A stretch of 16,834 nt of DNA from JBLHKW01 sp047618565 (GCA_047618565.1 JBLHKW010000121.1:1-16834), one strand, 5' to 3'; positions 6,345 to 13,887 are shown, numbered from the stretch's first letter. Notes: a model not told the origin generated them from the letters alone. Translations and numbers: made by a program.

Positions 6345-8352
6345 GGACGGTGTCAAGAAGAAGCGCCGCCGGCGCGGGACCCGTGGCGGGCGGCGGCGCA
6401 AGAAGGCCTCGTCATCCACCTCCGAGGCTGTCATCGTCGAGGCCATCCCGGGCGAGGAGGACGACCTCCCGGAGCGACCCAAGAAGGCCACGAGGAAGAC
6501 CAAGAGTCGCTCGCGCAGGAAGAAGGCGACCCGCAGCGATGCTGACGAGGGCGCCGAGGATGAAGACGAGCGCGAGGACGAAGGCGAGGACGAAGGCGAA
6601 GGCGAGACGCGCACCCGTGCCTCGAAAGGGCGCACCCGTACGGCCGCCAAGAAGGCCGAGGAAACGGTGCAGGACCAGCACATCCTGGTCAACGCGATCG
6701 ACCGCGAGGAGAAACGCGTTGCGGTGGTCGAGTCGTCACGCATCGTCGACTTCTTGATGACGGTCGACAGCCAGAAGAGTCTCGTCAACGACATCTACCG
6801 CGGCCGTATCGTCAACATGGAGCCGGCCATCGGGGCGGCCTTTGTCGACTTCGGCCAGGGTCGCAACGGCTTCCTGCACACTTCCGACGTGCTCTCGATG
6901 TACGGCGAGAAGGGGTTCGAGCTCAGCAATATCTGGACCACTCCGATCGAGGATGATGAGTGGGAGGGGAGTTCCGTCGCCGACGATGTCGACGACGACG
7001 AGGATGCGCCGGCCGAGGCCAAGGACGACTCGAAAGAGGAGCCCAAGGCCAGGTCCAGCAAGAAGCGGCGTTCCTCATCATCGCCACGCCAGGCCCGCAA
7101 GCGCGAGCCCATCAGCGACCTCCTGTCGGTCGGCGATTCCGTGGTCGTGCAGGTCACCAAGGACGCCATTGGCGACAAGGGCCCGACGCTCACCACCTAT
7201 GTCTCGATGCCGGGTCGTTACCTGGTCTTGATGCCGTCCATGGCGCGCACGGGCGTCAGTCGCAAGATCCCCGACGATCGCGAACGCCGGCGTCTGAAGC
7301 GCATCCTGTCCAGCATGGACCTGCCCCCGAACATGGGCGTGATCGTGCGGACGGCGGGCGTGGGCAAGACCAAGGTCGAGCTGCAACGGGACCTGGACTA
7401 CCTGATGGGCCTGTGGGACACCTTTGGCAAGCGCCTGAACTCGGGCCGCGGGCCGGTGCCCCTGTACCAGGAGTCGGAGGTCGCGATCCGCACCATGCGC
7501 GACCTGTTCAGTGCTCGCACCGAGTCGGTCATCGTCGACGACCCCATCGTCCACGAGCAGCTCGTCGACTTCGCGAAGAAGCTGATGCCGGAGCAGGTGG
7601 ACCGCATCTGCCTGCACGACGGCGATCGGCCGATCTTCCACCACCACGGCATCGAGCAGGACTTCGAGAAAATCCTGTCGCGCCGTGTCGAGCTGCCTTC
7701 CGGGGGGTCGATCGTGATCGACCAGACGGAGGCCTTGGTGGCCATCGACGTGAACTCGGGCCGTACGCGTACCGACGGTTTCGACTTCGAGAACGTGGCC
7801 CTGAAGACCAACCTGGAGGCTGCACCGGAGATCGCACGGCAGATCAGGCTACGGGACCTGGGCGGGATTCTGGTCTGCGACTTCATCGACATGACGCGCA
7901 CGTCGAGCATGCGCACGGTCGAACGCACGTTGCGAACGGCCATGGTGGGGGATCGTGCGCGCAGCAAGCTGGGCCGCATCTCCCAGTTCGGGCTGCTCGA
8001 GATGACACGCCAGCGGCTCGGGCCCGGGATGAACAAGAAGGTCTTCGAGATCTGCCCGCGCTGCCGCGGCACCGCGCGCGTGCGCTCGGTCCCGTCGCGC
8101 GCGGCAGCCATCCTGCGCCGGCTGGGCTCCGCCCTGACCCAGAAGGGCTTCGCTACCATCGAGGTCCGGGCCCATCCGGAGGTCGTCGAGCTCCTGGACG
8201 GCGAGCTGGTGGACTACGTGCGCGCGCTCGAGCACCGGTTCGACCGCAAGATCCTGATGACGGGGGTCGTCGACCAGCCCGAGGACAGCGTCCTGCGCTA
8301 TCTGCGCAATGATGGGCGTGAGGTCCGACCCGGGGGGCGCCGGAAGCGCTAA
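5905..8352 (+). CDS. rne: Ribonuclease E/G family endoribonuclease
   Basis: RNase E/G cuts single-stranded, 5'-monophosphorylated RNA in mRNA decay and rRNA/tRNA maturation. The uninterrupted frame opens at ATG 5905 (815 residues), but it has coding character only from about 6205. Upstream of that, the gene is read in another frame from 5712. Numbering from 5905: disordered Arg/Lys and Asp/Glu-rich region to about 250; S1 RNA-binding domain from about 255, split by a roughly 60-residue acidic/Ser-Lys insertion (about 343-402); 5'-sensor and RNase H-like regions; DNase I-like catalytic domain with the two metal-binding aspartates in AIDVNSG (D615) and CDFIDM (D659), matching E. coli D303 and D346; a zinc-link CPRC (C717, C720); and a small C-terminal domain. 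There is no C-terminal degradosome scaffold; the charged tail is at the N-terminus instead. Confidence 0.9.
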   Translation: MQRPRMPVLRPAARPNPALRGPMRPRLPRRRPRPSGSPDGDRRAPPVKTATVARSPRAMPRTGRPHRKGLTVPTGSERPRNERAAGRLAGGLGRGTGTGKPREPREPREPREPREPRADRADRADRAEDQPGAEADSSVAQGSELDEDGVKKKRRRRGTRGGRRRKKASSSTSEAVIVEAIPGEEDDLPERPKKATRKTKSRSRRKKATRSDADEGAEDEDEREDEGEDEGEGETRTRASKGRTRTAAKKAEETVQDQHILVNAIDREEKRVAVVESSRIVDFLMTVDSQKSLVNDIYRGRIVNMEPAIGAAFVDFGQGRNGFLHTSDVLSMYGEKGFELSNIWTTPIEDDEWEGSSVADDVDDDEDAPAEAKDDSKEEPKARSSKKRRSSSSPRQARKREPISDLLSVGDSVVVQVTKDAIGDKGPTLTTYVSMPGRYLVLMPSMARTGVSRKIPDDRERRRLKRILSSMDLPPNMGVIVRTAGVGKTKVELQRDLDYLMGLWDTFGKRLNSGRGPVPLYQESEVAIRTMRDLFSARTESVIVDDPIVHEQLVDFAKKLMPEQVDRICLHDGDRPIFHHHGIEQDFEKILSRRVELPSGGSIVIDQTEALVAIDVNSGRTRTDGFDFENVALKTNLEAAPEIARQIRLRDLGGILVCDFIDMTRTSSMRTVERTLRTAMVGDRARSKLGRISQFGLLEMTRQRLGPGMNKKVFEICPRCRGTARVRSVPSRAAAILRRLGSALTQKGFATIEVRAHPEVVELLDGELVDYVRALEHRFDRKILMTGVVDQPEDSVLRYLRNDGREVRPGGRRKR
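6201..6282 (+). repeat. rne: 9-bp tandem repeat array inside the RNase E/G gene
   Basis: Five copies of GAGCCCAGG (6211-6255) are followed by three copies of GCGGACAGG (6256-6282). The array is preceded by a degenerate first unit GAAACCCAGG (6201-6210) that is one base longer. In the downstream frame the array reads (Glu-Pro-Arg)5(Ala-Asp-Arg)3, with every codon ending in G or C. In the upstream frame it reads Gly-Ala-Gln and Gly-Gly-Gln. The better codon character of the first reading, and the odd 10-base first unit, place the frame change at the AAA of 6202-6204. Confidence 0.9.
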
Positions 8353-8518
8353 CGGGCTGCTAACCGGTCATCCGGCCCCATTTCGGCGTCCTGTGCAGTG
8401 GGCCCGGGTCTCCGTGGGGGGGGCTGGCGCGGACTGGTGTCCGGAAAATGTGGCGCAGGGCCTTCCCATGATTCCGGGCCCTCGCTAAGCTTCTTCGCTC
8501 TCGTCCGTTCAGTAGGCG

Positions 8519-8543
8519 CCTGCGGGAGGCATCCCACCGCAGG
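8519..8543 (+). promoter_or_regulatory. hairpin in the rplU leader
   Basis: CCTGCGG (8519-8525) pairs perfectly with CCGCAGG (8537-8543), ending 7 bases before the G-rich ribosome site GGGGAGGAA (8551-8559). Inside it GGGA (8524-8527) and TCCC (8532-8535) offer a competing small stem. Leaders of ribosomal protein operons are often control sites; L21 leaders are known in some phyla. Function here is inference. The 8353-8562 gap also holds a G8 run (8416-8423) and a CGGAC/GTCCG hairpin (8430-8443). Confidence 0.35.
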
Positions 8544-8562
8544 AAAACAGGGGGAGGAACCC

Positions 8563-8877
8563 TTGTACGCGATCATCAGCGACCGGAACAATCAGACAAC
8601 CGTACGGGTCGGAGACGAAGTCGTCTGCGACCTGATGGATTCCGTAGAGCCCGGCAAGGAAATCCAGTTCGAGACAGTGCTCCTCGTCGGTGGCGACGGC
8701 GCCCCCAAGGTGGGCAAGCCGACCGTCGAAGGCGCGCGCGTCACCGGTGAGGTGATCGGCGATTCGAAGGGCAAGAAGATCGTGGTCTTCCGCTTTCGGC
8801 GTCGCAAGAACATCCGTCGCAAGACGGGTCACCGCCAGAATTACACCCGCGTGCGCATCACGGACATCCAGGGCTGA
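8563..8877 (+). CDS. rplU: 50S ribosomal protein L21
   Basis: L21 binds 23S rRNA domain VI in the large subunit. The 104-residue product matches normal length (about 103). It begins MYAIISDRNNQTTVRVGDEV, the bacterial L21 start, and has the conserved C-terminal basic region FRFRRRKNIRRKTGHRQNYT and a final TRVRITDI strand. The start is TTG at 8563, set by GGAGG at 8553-8557; the frame is open upstream to 8398, but that extension does not resemble L21. rpmA follows 36 bases on, the almost universal rplU-rpmA order. Confidence 0.96.
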   Translation: MYAIISDRNNQTTVRVGDEVVCDLMDSVEPGKEIQFETVLLVGGDGAPKVGKPTVEGARVTGEVIGDSKGKKIVVFRFRRRKNIRRKTGHRQNYTRVRITDIQG

Positions 8878-8913
8878 TCGCCCGATTCATTCAGCCTGAC
8901 AGGAGATTTAGCT

Positions 8914-9165
8914 GTGGCACATAAGAAGGGACAGGGATCGACTCGCAACGGGCGAGATTCGAACCCCCAATTTCGTGGCGTGAAGCGCTACGGTGGCCAG
9001 GCGGTCACCGCGGGCACGATCCTCGTGCGCCAGTGCGGTACTCGCTTCAAGCCGGGTAAGAACGTCGGCCTGGGCAACGACTACACGTTGTACGCCCTGC
9101 TCGATGGGACCGTTCGCTTCCAGTCGGAGCGGCGCGTTCACGTCGATCCGTTGGTCGGGGCCTGA
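8914..9165 (+). CDS. rpmA: 50S ribosomal protein L27
   Basis: L27 sits at the peptidyl transferase centre, its N-terminus reaching the tRNA ends. GTG start with AGGAGA (8901-8906) 7 bases upstream. The 83-residue product opens MAHKKGQGSTRNGRDS, the universal L27 N-terminus without the cleavable extension found in Firmicutes. It continues with QFRGVKRYGGQ, VTAGTILVRQ and GTRFKPGKNVGLGNDYTL, all family motifs. Length is normal. It lies between rplU and obgE as in most bacteria. Confidence 0.97.
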   Translation: MAHKKGQGSTRNGRDSNPQFRGVKRYGGQAVTAGTILVRQCGTRFKPGKNVGLGNDYTLYALLDGTVRFQSERRVHVDPLVGA

Positions 9166-9251
9166 TCCAACGTCCGCTGGCCGTCCTGGCTGGTGTGCGG
9201 TCGGTGGTCGTGATGCCCTGGAACTCCGGGGCCTGATCGGCGCCAGACGTC

Positions 9252-10241
9252 ATGTTTCGCGACGAAGCGATCATCGAGGTGCGGGCAGGCAGGGGCGGCG
9301 ATGGACTCGCTTCCTTCCGGCGGGAGAAGTATGCCCCGCGCGGTGGCCCCGATGGGGGTGATGGCGGCGACGGCGGTAGCGTCGTGCTCGTCGCATCGGA
9401 GGACATGAACTCGCTCCTGAGCGTCGGGCGCGTACCGCGCTACCACGCCGGCAACGGGCGCCCCGGCGGCCCCCGCAAGCGCACCGGTTCGCGCGCGGAG
9501 GACCTGGTCCTGCGCGTGCCCGTCGGGACCCAGGTCTACGACAACGAGCGCGGCAACTTTCTGCGCGATCTGGCGGCCGATGGCCAGCGCCTGGTGGTGG
9601 CCCAGGGCGGGCGGCACGGCCTTGGCAATGTGCGCTTCGCCAACTCGATTCGCCAGGCACCGCGCCAGACCACCAAGGGGCGGCTCGGCGAGGAGCGTGG
9701 CTTGCGGCTCGAGCTGAAGATCTTCGCCCAGGTGGGCCTCGTGGGGCTCCCGAACGCGGGCAAGTCGACGTTGCTCTCGCGCTGGACCGCGGCCACACCG
9801 AAGATCGCGGACTACCCCTTCACCACCCTCTCGCCCGTCGTGGCGATCGCCAGCCTGCCCGACTTCGATTCACTGGTCGTCGCGGACCTGCCGGGGTTGA
9901 TCGAGGGCGCCGCGGACGGCCAGGGCCTGGGCCATCGTTTCCTGAAGCACGTGGAGCGCTGCCGGGTGCTGTTGCACCTGGTCGATGTGACCCCTGTGGC
10001 GGACCAGAGCCCGGTGGAGGCCTATCGGGTCGTGGAGAACGAGCTGGCCGCATTCTCGTCGGAGCTGGCCGCAAAACCACGCATCGTGGTGGCATCGAAG
10101 GTGGAGAGCGAGGAGTGCGAAGCCGGCATCCAGGAGCTCGAGACGGCCATTGGAGAGCCCGTAATGCGGATTTCTGCCGTCGAGGGACGCGGTCTGCAGG
10201 AGCTGCTGATGGCCGCCAACCGCATCGGGATCTCGAAGTAG
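9252..10241 (+). CDS. obgE: Obg/CgtA GTPase, ribosome assembly
   Basis: Obg is an essential GTPase that acts in late 50S assembly and stress signalling. Of 329 residues, about 1-158 form the glycine-rich Obg fold (FRDEAIIEVRAGRGGDG, RGGPDGGDGGDGG, RRYHAGNG-type core). The G domain follows with P-loop GLPNAGKS (165-172), a PFTTLSP switch I, and DLPGLIEGA switch II. It lacks the C-terminal OCT domain, as many Obg proteins do. Odd point: the G4 position, normally NKxD, reads SKVE (282-285), so the guanine-specifying Asn and Asp are both replaced (Asp by Glu). G5 is ISA. I see no good Shine-Dalgarno before ATG 9252, yet the protein start matches the family exactly. It is probably co-transcribed with rplU-rpmA. 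Confidence 0.95.
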   Translation: MFRDEAIIEVRAGRGGDGLASFRREKYAPRGGPDGGDGGDGGSVVLVASEDMNSLLSVGRVPRYHAGNGRPGGPRKRTGSRAEDLVLRVPVGTQVYDNERGNFLRDLAADGQRLVVAQGGRHGLGNVRFANSIRQAPRQTTKGRLGEERGLRLELKIFAQVGLVGLPNAGKSTLLSRWTAATPKIADYPFTTLSPVVAIASLPDFDSLVVADLPGLIEGAADGQGLGHRFLKHVERCRVLLHLVDVTPVADQSPVEAYRVVENELAAFSSELAAKPRIVVASKVESEECEAGIQELETAIGEPVMRISAVEGRGLQELLMAANRIGISK

Positions 10242-10311
10242 GGTCAAGCCGGGCAGGCCCACGGGTCGATTCAGGAGACGTTCCGATATCGCTGCACGCC
10301 AGAGGTGCGCG

Positions 10312-11877
10312 GTGGCCGTTTCCCGAACGTGTGGCGAGGATGCCCCTTTGAGCGCTTCATTCAACATTCCCGACGACGAAGCGAGCTTCAAGGCCGTGAC
10401 GCCCAACTCGCAACCGCAGCAACAACCGCAGCCGCAGCCGCCGCAGCAGCCGAGCGCGCCCTTGCCTGCACCGGTTCCGGGCATGCGTGCCGTTCCGATG
10501 CCCATGCGGCCGGCCGCGCAAGCGCCTGCCAATGGCGCACAGCCGGCCGCGCCGGCCCCTGCAGCGGGTAACGGAGCTTCCGCGCAGCAGTCGTCCAAGG
10601 GGCGCGTTCAACGCCTCGTCGCCAAGGACAACCCCGCTCAGGCGGACGCGGCGGCTGCCGCATCCAATTCGTCGCCCCGGCACCAGGTCGAGTCCTGGCT
10701 GGCCGTCATGGCGAAGAGCAACGCGAGTGACCTGATCCTCCGTGCGGGGGGTCGCCCCTCCCTCCGTATCGATGGCAAGATCTCGTTCCTGCCGGGTCGA
10801 GTGCCGGGCCCCGGGCCGCTGCTCGAGGTGCTCGAGGGTGTCATGGGACGCCGCCGCATGGAGGAATGGCGCAAGACCGGCTCGGCTGACTCTGCCATCC
10901 ATCTGGATGGACTCGGCCGTTTTCGCCTGAATGCCTACAAGCAGATGGGCGAGCCCGCAGTCGTCATCCGGCGCATCGGCGAGAATCCGCCATCGCTCGA
11001 GCAGCTCGAGTTGCCGACCACGGAACTGCGCGACCTGGCCATGCGCAAGCGTGGCCTGATACTCGTGACCGGCATCGCCGGTTCGGGTAAGTCGACCACG
11101 CTGGCCGGGATGATCCAGTACATGAACGAGAACGTCGAGCGTCACGTGGTGACGCTCGAGGATCCGATCGAGCTGATCTTCCGCGAGAAGAACTGCATCA
11201 TCAGTCAGCGCGAGATCGGAACGGACACGACCTCGTTCCGCGACGGCCTGCGGCACGCGCTGCGTCAGAGCCCGGACGCGATCCTCATCGGTGAGGTGCG
11301 TGACGCCGAGACCGTCGTTGCAGCTCTCGAGGCGACCGAGACCGGCCACCTGGTGCTGTCGACCATGCACACGGTCAATGCGGCCCAGACCGTGGACCGC
11401 ATCCTCGGCTTCTTCCCGGCCGAGCGCCACGCCCAGATCCGCCAGCGCATGGCTTCCAACCTGGCCGGCGTGCTCAGTCAGCGACTGATCCCGCGCAAGT
11501 CCGGAGGCGGCCTGGTTCCGGCCTTCGAGCTCATGATTCCCACGCCGCACACGCGCGAGTTGATCGAAGAGGGCAACACCACCGAGATGGCCCGCGTGAT
11601 CGAGGCCGGCGCCGAGTCTGGCCTGATCTCCTACAACGAGTGCCTACGTCAGCTGGTCGAGGCCCAGAGGGTCGACCTGAACGACGCCCTGTCCGCCAGC
11701 GACCGTCCGGACGAGCTGCTGCTCGCCCTGCGCGGCATCCGGGCCAGCGCCGACAGGGTCCAGTCGCCGACCGAGGCCGGTGCGGCGCCGCCGGCGTCGG
11801 GCGATCCGGCCCGCGGACCGGATTCCCTGCGACTTTCGAGACGCGGCGGGAATAGGGGCTTCGGTCCGACGTCGTAG
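10312..11877 (+). CDS. PilT/PilU-family pilus ATPase with Pro/Gln-rich N-terminal linker
   Basis: Hexameric ATPases of this family power pilus retraction or related motion at the inner-membrane base. Domains in the 521-residue product: a disordered Pro/Gln/Ala-rich segment (about 30-120), a PAS-like N-terminal domain (about 125-225, starting WLAVMAKSNASDLILRAGG), then the RecA-like core with Walker A GIAGSGKST (254-262, K260), an Asp box (VVTLEDPIE), Walker B ILIGEVRD (324-331, E328) and a His box ending at H353. The PilT AIRNLIRE motif is not visible. At that place it reads MARVIEAGAESGLISYNECL, nearer PilU-like paralogues, so I give no symbol. GTG 10312 has AGAGG 6 bases upstream. TTG 10348 with GAGGA 7 bases upstream (MSASFNIPDDEASF) is an equally good start. 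A disordered Pro/Gly/Arg tail ends the protein. Confidence 0.9.
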   Translation: MAVSRTCGEDAPLSASFNIPDDEASFKAVTPNSQPQQQPQPQPPQQPSAPLPAPVPGMRAVPMPMRPAAQAPANGAQPAAPAPAAGNGASAQQSSKGRVQRLVAKDNPAQADAAAAASNSSPRHQVESWLAVMAKSNASDLILRAGGRPSLRIDGKISFLPGRVPGPGPLLEVLEGVMGRRRMEEWRKTGSADSAIHLDGLGRFRLNAYKQMGEPAVVIRRIGENPPSLEQLELPTTELRDLAMRKRGLILVTGIAGSGKSTTLAGMIQYMNENVERHVVTLEDPIELIFREKNCIISQREIGTDTTSFRDGLRHALRQSPDAILIGEVRDAETVVAALEATETGHLVLSTMHTVNAAQTVDRILGFFPAERHAQIRQRMASNLAGVLSQRLIPRKSGGGLVPAFELMIPTPHTRELIEEGNTTEMARVIEAGAESGLISYNECLRQLVEAQRVDLNDALSASDRPDELLLALRGIRASADRVQSPTEAGAAPPASGDPARGPDSLRLSRRGGNRGFGPTS

Positions 11878-11882
11878 CCCCT

Positions 11883-11900
11883 GCGAGCCCCAAGGCTCGC
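11883..11900 (+). terminator. hairpin after the PilT-like gene
   Basis: GCGAGCC (11883-11889), loop CCAA, GGCTCGC (11894-11900): a perfect 7-bp stem starting 5 bases after the stop codon. There is no T-run, so it is a candidate terminator or 3'-end stabiliser. A new promoter lies 85 bases downstream, consistent with a transcription boundary here. Confidence 0.5.
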
Positions 11901-11984
11901 GCCTGTCCAGGTGCCCGCAGAGAGCACCGATCCTCGACCACGGCCTGTGAGTGGAGTGCCACCAGGTGTCGAACCGCTGGCCAC

Positions 11985-12013
11985 TTGATCCATTCGTGGC
12001 CGGGGCCGATAAT
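11985..12013 (+). promoter_or_regulatory. sigma70-type promoter of the gspC-like/coaX/pyrB unit
   Basis: TTGATC (11985-11990; 4/6 match to TTGACA) and GATAAT (12008-12013; 5/6 match to TATAAT) are separated by exactly 17 bases. Transcription would begin near 12020, giving a 5' leader of about 58 bases before ATG 12078. This is the best promoter match I found in the window. Confidence 0.55.
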
Positions 12014-12019
12014 CGGCCC
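12003..12019. promoter_or_regulatory. perfect 17-bp palindrome over the -10 element (operator or hairpin)
   Basis: GGGCCGAT-A-ATCGGCCC is a perfect inverted repeat centred on A12011. It covers the whole predicted -10 hexamer. As DNA it has the size and symmetry of a dimeric repressor site. As RNA, if transcription starts further upstream, it folds to a 7-bp stem with a TAA loop. Which of the two applies cannot be told from sequence. Confidence 0.45.
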
Positions 12020-12077
12020 TCCCCGCGCACGCCCAGGTGCGATATCCTCCCACGATCCAGGGCGCGCGGAGACTCCG

Positions 12078-13091
12078 ATGAACGTAACCACCATCAAGGC
12101 CGTCTGCTGGTCGACCTCGGTCGCTGCCACGCTCTACCTGTCCTACCACGTGTGGGACTTCTACGAACACCTCGATCAGAGCACGGCGACCGTCGATCCG
12201 GTCGCGGTCAAGACCCTGCTCGACGAGAACCTGGATCTGACGATCCAGGTTGCGGAGCGCACCGACTACGGGGACATCAAGCGCACCTACGTCGACATGA
12301 ACTGGACCGGCCAAAAGGCCGTGGTCCCCACGCGCGTGGTCGAGAAGGGCCCGGTCGAACCGGCCGGTCCCGTGTACGTGCCGGTCGCGAGTCTGCTCTC
12401 GATCCTGATGATTCAGGTCGACCTGGGGGACTCTGCGGACAGCTGCATTCTCGTGCGCTATCTCGGCAACGGGATCACCGCCGAGCAGGGCACGCTGAGC
12501 GAGGGCGAGACCCTGCCCGCGCCGCACGATGGCATCACGCTCAAGAAGATCGACGTCGATGGCGTCGTCTTTAGCTTCGCGAATGAGGCGCGCGGCGATG
12601 AGACCCTGTCACCTGCAGCGGGCGGTGGTGATGAGGCCCTGATCGTGCGCGTCGGGCCTGGCGGGGAGCGCCACCCGGTAACCGGCGGGTTCAGTATCCC
12701 CGTGGCCAAGAATCAGGTCGCCTTCCGTCCGGAGGAGACCACGCTGGTCGGTACCAACAAGTACCGCATCGGAACCAAGGACGCGGAGTACCTCGGCCAG
12801 AACTTCGCTCAGGTGCTGACGCACGAGGTGGGGACGCGCGTGCACTACGACGAGCGGACCGGAAAGCGCAACGGCGTCGAGGTCACGCGCGTGCAGCCGG
12901 GCTCTGTGGCCGAGCGTCATGGCGCCCAGGCGGGCGACATCATCAAGAGCATCAATGGCCACCCTGTGACGAGCAAGCAAGAGGCCGTCAAGTTCGTGAA
13001 GAACAACCAGGACCGCTATTCGGTCTGGGAAGTCGTGGTCGAGAACCTCGGGCGCGAGCGGACCGTCGTCTACGAGAGCCCCTCGGACTGA
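12078..13091 (+). CDS. GspC-like inner-membrane protein (HR-type domain plus PDZ)
   Basis: ATG 12078 has GGAGA (12068-12072) 5 bases upstream. The 337-residue product has a short cytoplasmic start, one transmembrane helix (about residues 4-25), a periplasmic region containing a small beta domain (about 95-160: ...SCILVRYLGNGITAEQG...GITLKKIDVDGVVFSF, similar to GspC HR and PilP), a Gly/Pro-rich middle part, and a C-terminal PDZ domain (about 266-330: VEVTRVQPGSVAERHG, AGDIIKSINGHPVTS). That order (TM, HR, PDZ) is the plan of GspC, which joins the inner-membrane platform to the secretin of type II secretion systems. The gene stands after the PilT-like ATPase but behind its own promoter. It is 7 kb from pilQ, whose cluster lacks a separate pilP. 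The architecture is seen in the sequence; the partner secretin is inferred. Confidence 0.7.
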   Translation: MNVTTIKAVCWSTSVAATLYLSYHVWDFYEHLDQSTATVDPVAVKTLLDENLDLTIQVAERTDYGDIKRTYVDMNWTGQKAVVPTRVVEKGPVEPAGPVYVPVASLLSILMIQVDLGDSADSCILVRYLGNGITAEQGTLSEGETLPAPHDGITLKKIDVDGVVFSFANEARGDETLSPAAGGGDEALIVRVGPGGERHPVTGGFSIPVAKNQVAFRPEETTLVGTNKYRIGTKDAEYLGQNFAQVLTHEVGTRVHYDERTGKRNGVEVTRVQPGSVAERHGAQAGDIIKSINGHPVTSKQEAVKFVKNNQDRYSVWEVVVENLGRERTVVYESPSD

Positions 13092-13104
13092 CGCCGGATT
13101 GCCC

Positions 13105-13887
13105 ATGGACGCTCCCTTCGTGGCGCTCGACCTGGGCAACCGTCGCTTCAAGGCGGGTTGGTTCAAGGGCACGGGGACACTCGAGCGCGCCCTGAGCCTG
13201 ACCTACGACCAGGTCGGTTCCCAGTGGGGGCCGTGGCTGGCTCTCGGGCCGGCCGTCGGCCATGCGGTGTCGTCGGTGGTCTGCGACCCGGCGCGTGCAA
13301 CGGGCATCATGGCCCTCGTCGAGGCCGAGCTCGGATTGCGTGTCGAGGTGAACCCCGCGCCAGGGTTGCAGATGGCTGTGCGTTCGCCCGAGACCGTGGG
13401 ACTCGACCGCTTGTACGCTGCGCGCGCCGCACTGGCGCGCGGGCTCGAGGCGGCCGTCGTCGTCGACGTGGGGACTGCGATGACCGTGGATGTCGTCACG
13501 CGCGCCACGACCGATGGCGCCTCGGCCGGGACCTTCCTCGGCGGCGCCATCGCACCCGGGCCCGAGCTCGTGGCGGAGGCCCTGGCCGGCCCCGAACAGC
13601 TCTACGGGGTCAGTCCGCGACCCGATGCACCCGCCCTCGGTCGAGACACCCGCGCGGCGCTCGAGGCGGGCGTGGCGCATACAGTTGCGGGGGCTGCGCT
13701 GCGCCTCGCCGATGGAGTGCGTTCGGAGAGTGGCCTGGAACTGGCGACGCTCGTGCTGACCGGGGGGGCGCGTGGGTTCGTTGCGCAGGCCCTGGCCGCT
13801 GCCGGCTGGGAGATCGTCGAGGCGCCGCACCTCGTACTCGAAGGGCTGGCAGCCTGTGCCCGATCAGTCGGACAGGCTTCCACGTGA
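13105..13887 (+). CDS. coaX: Type III pantothenate kinase (CoaX)
   Basis: CoaX phosphorylates pantothenate, the first step of coenzyme A synthesis. The 260-residue product (usual size) has the ASKHA-fold motifs: phosphate loop ALDLGN at residues 7-12 (followed by RR rather than the usual T), the substrate motif GLDR (99-102, D101), VVVDVGTAMTVD (118-129), the GGAIAPG loop, and LGRDTRAALEAGV. A C-terminal TGG nucleotide-binding motif and a PHLVLEGLA helix follow. ATG 13105 is preferred over TTG 13099 because the protein then begins a few residues before DLGN. It follows the gspC-like stop by 13 bases, and its own stop overlaps the next start (TGATG), so it is in one operon with its neighbours. 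Confidence 0.92.
   Translation: MDAPFVALDLGNRRFKAGWFKGTGTLERALSLTYDQVGSQWGPWLALGPAVGHAVSSVVCDPARATGIMALVEAELGLRVEVNPAPGLQMAVRSPETVGLDRLYAARAALARGLEAAVVVDVGTAMTVDVVTRATTDGASAGTFLGGAIAPGPELVAEALAGPEQLYGVSPRPDAPALGRDTRAALEAGVAHTVAGAALRLADGVRSESGLELATLVLTGGARGFVAQALAAAGWEIVEAPHLVLEGLAACARSVGQAST

Noticed and set aside
6960..8312. 450-residue plus-strand frame inside RNase E/G
   Set aside because: Shadow frame of the catalytic region, which has clear motifs in its own frame.
8463..8491. Promoter candidate TTCCCA-17-TAAGCT before rplU
   Set aside because: Only 3 of 6 matches at the -10; not better than chance in this gap.
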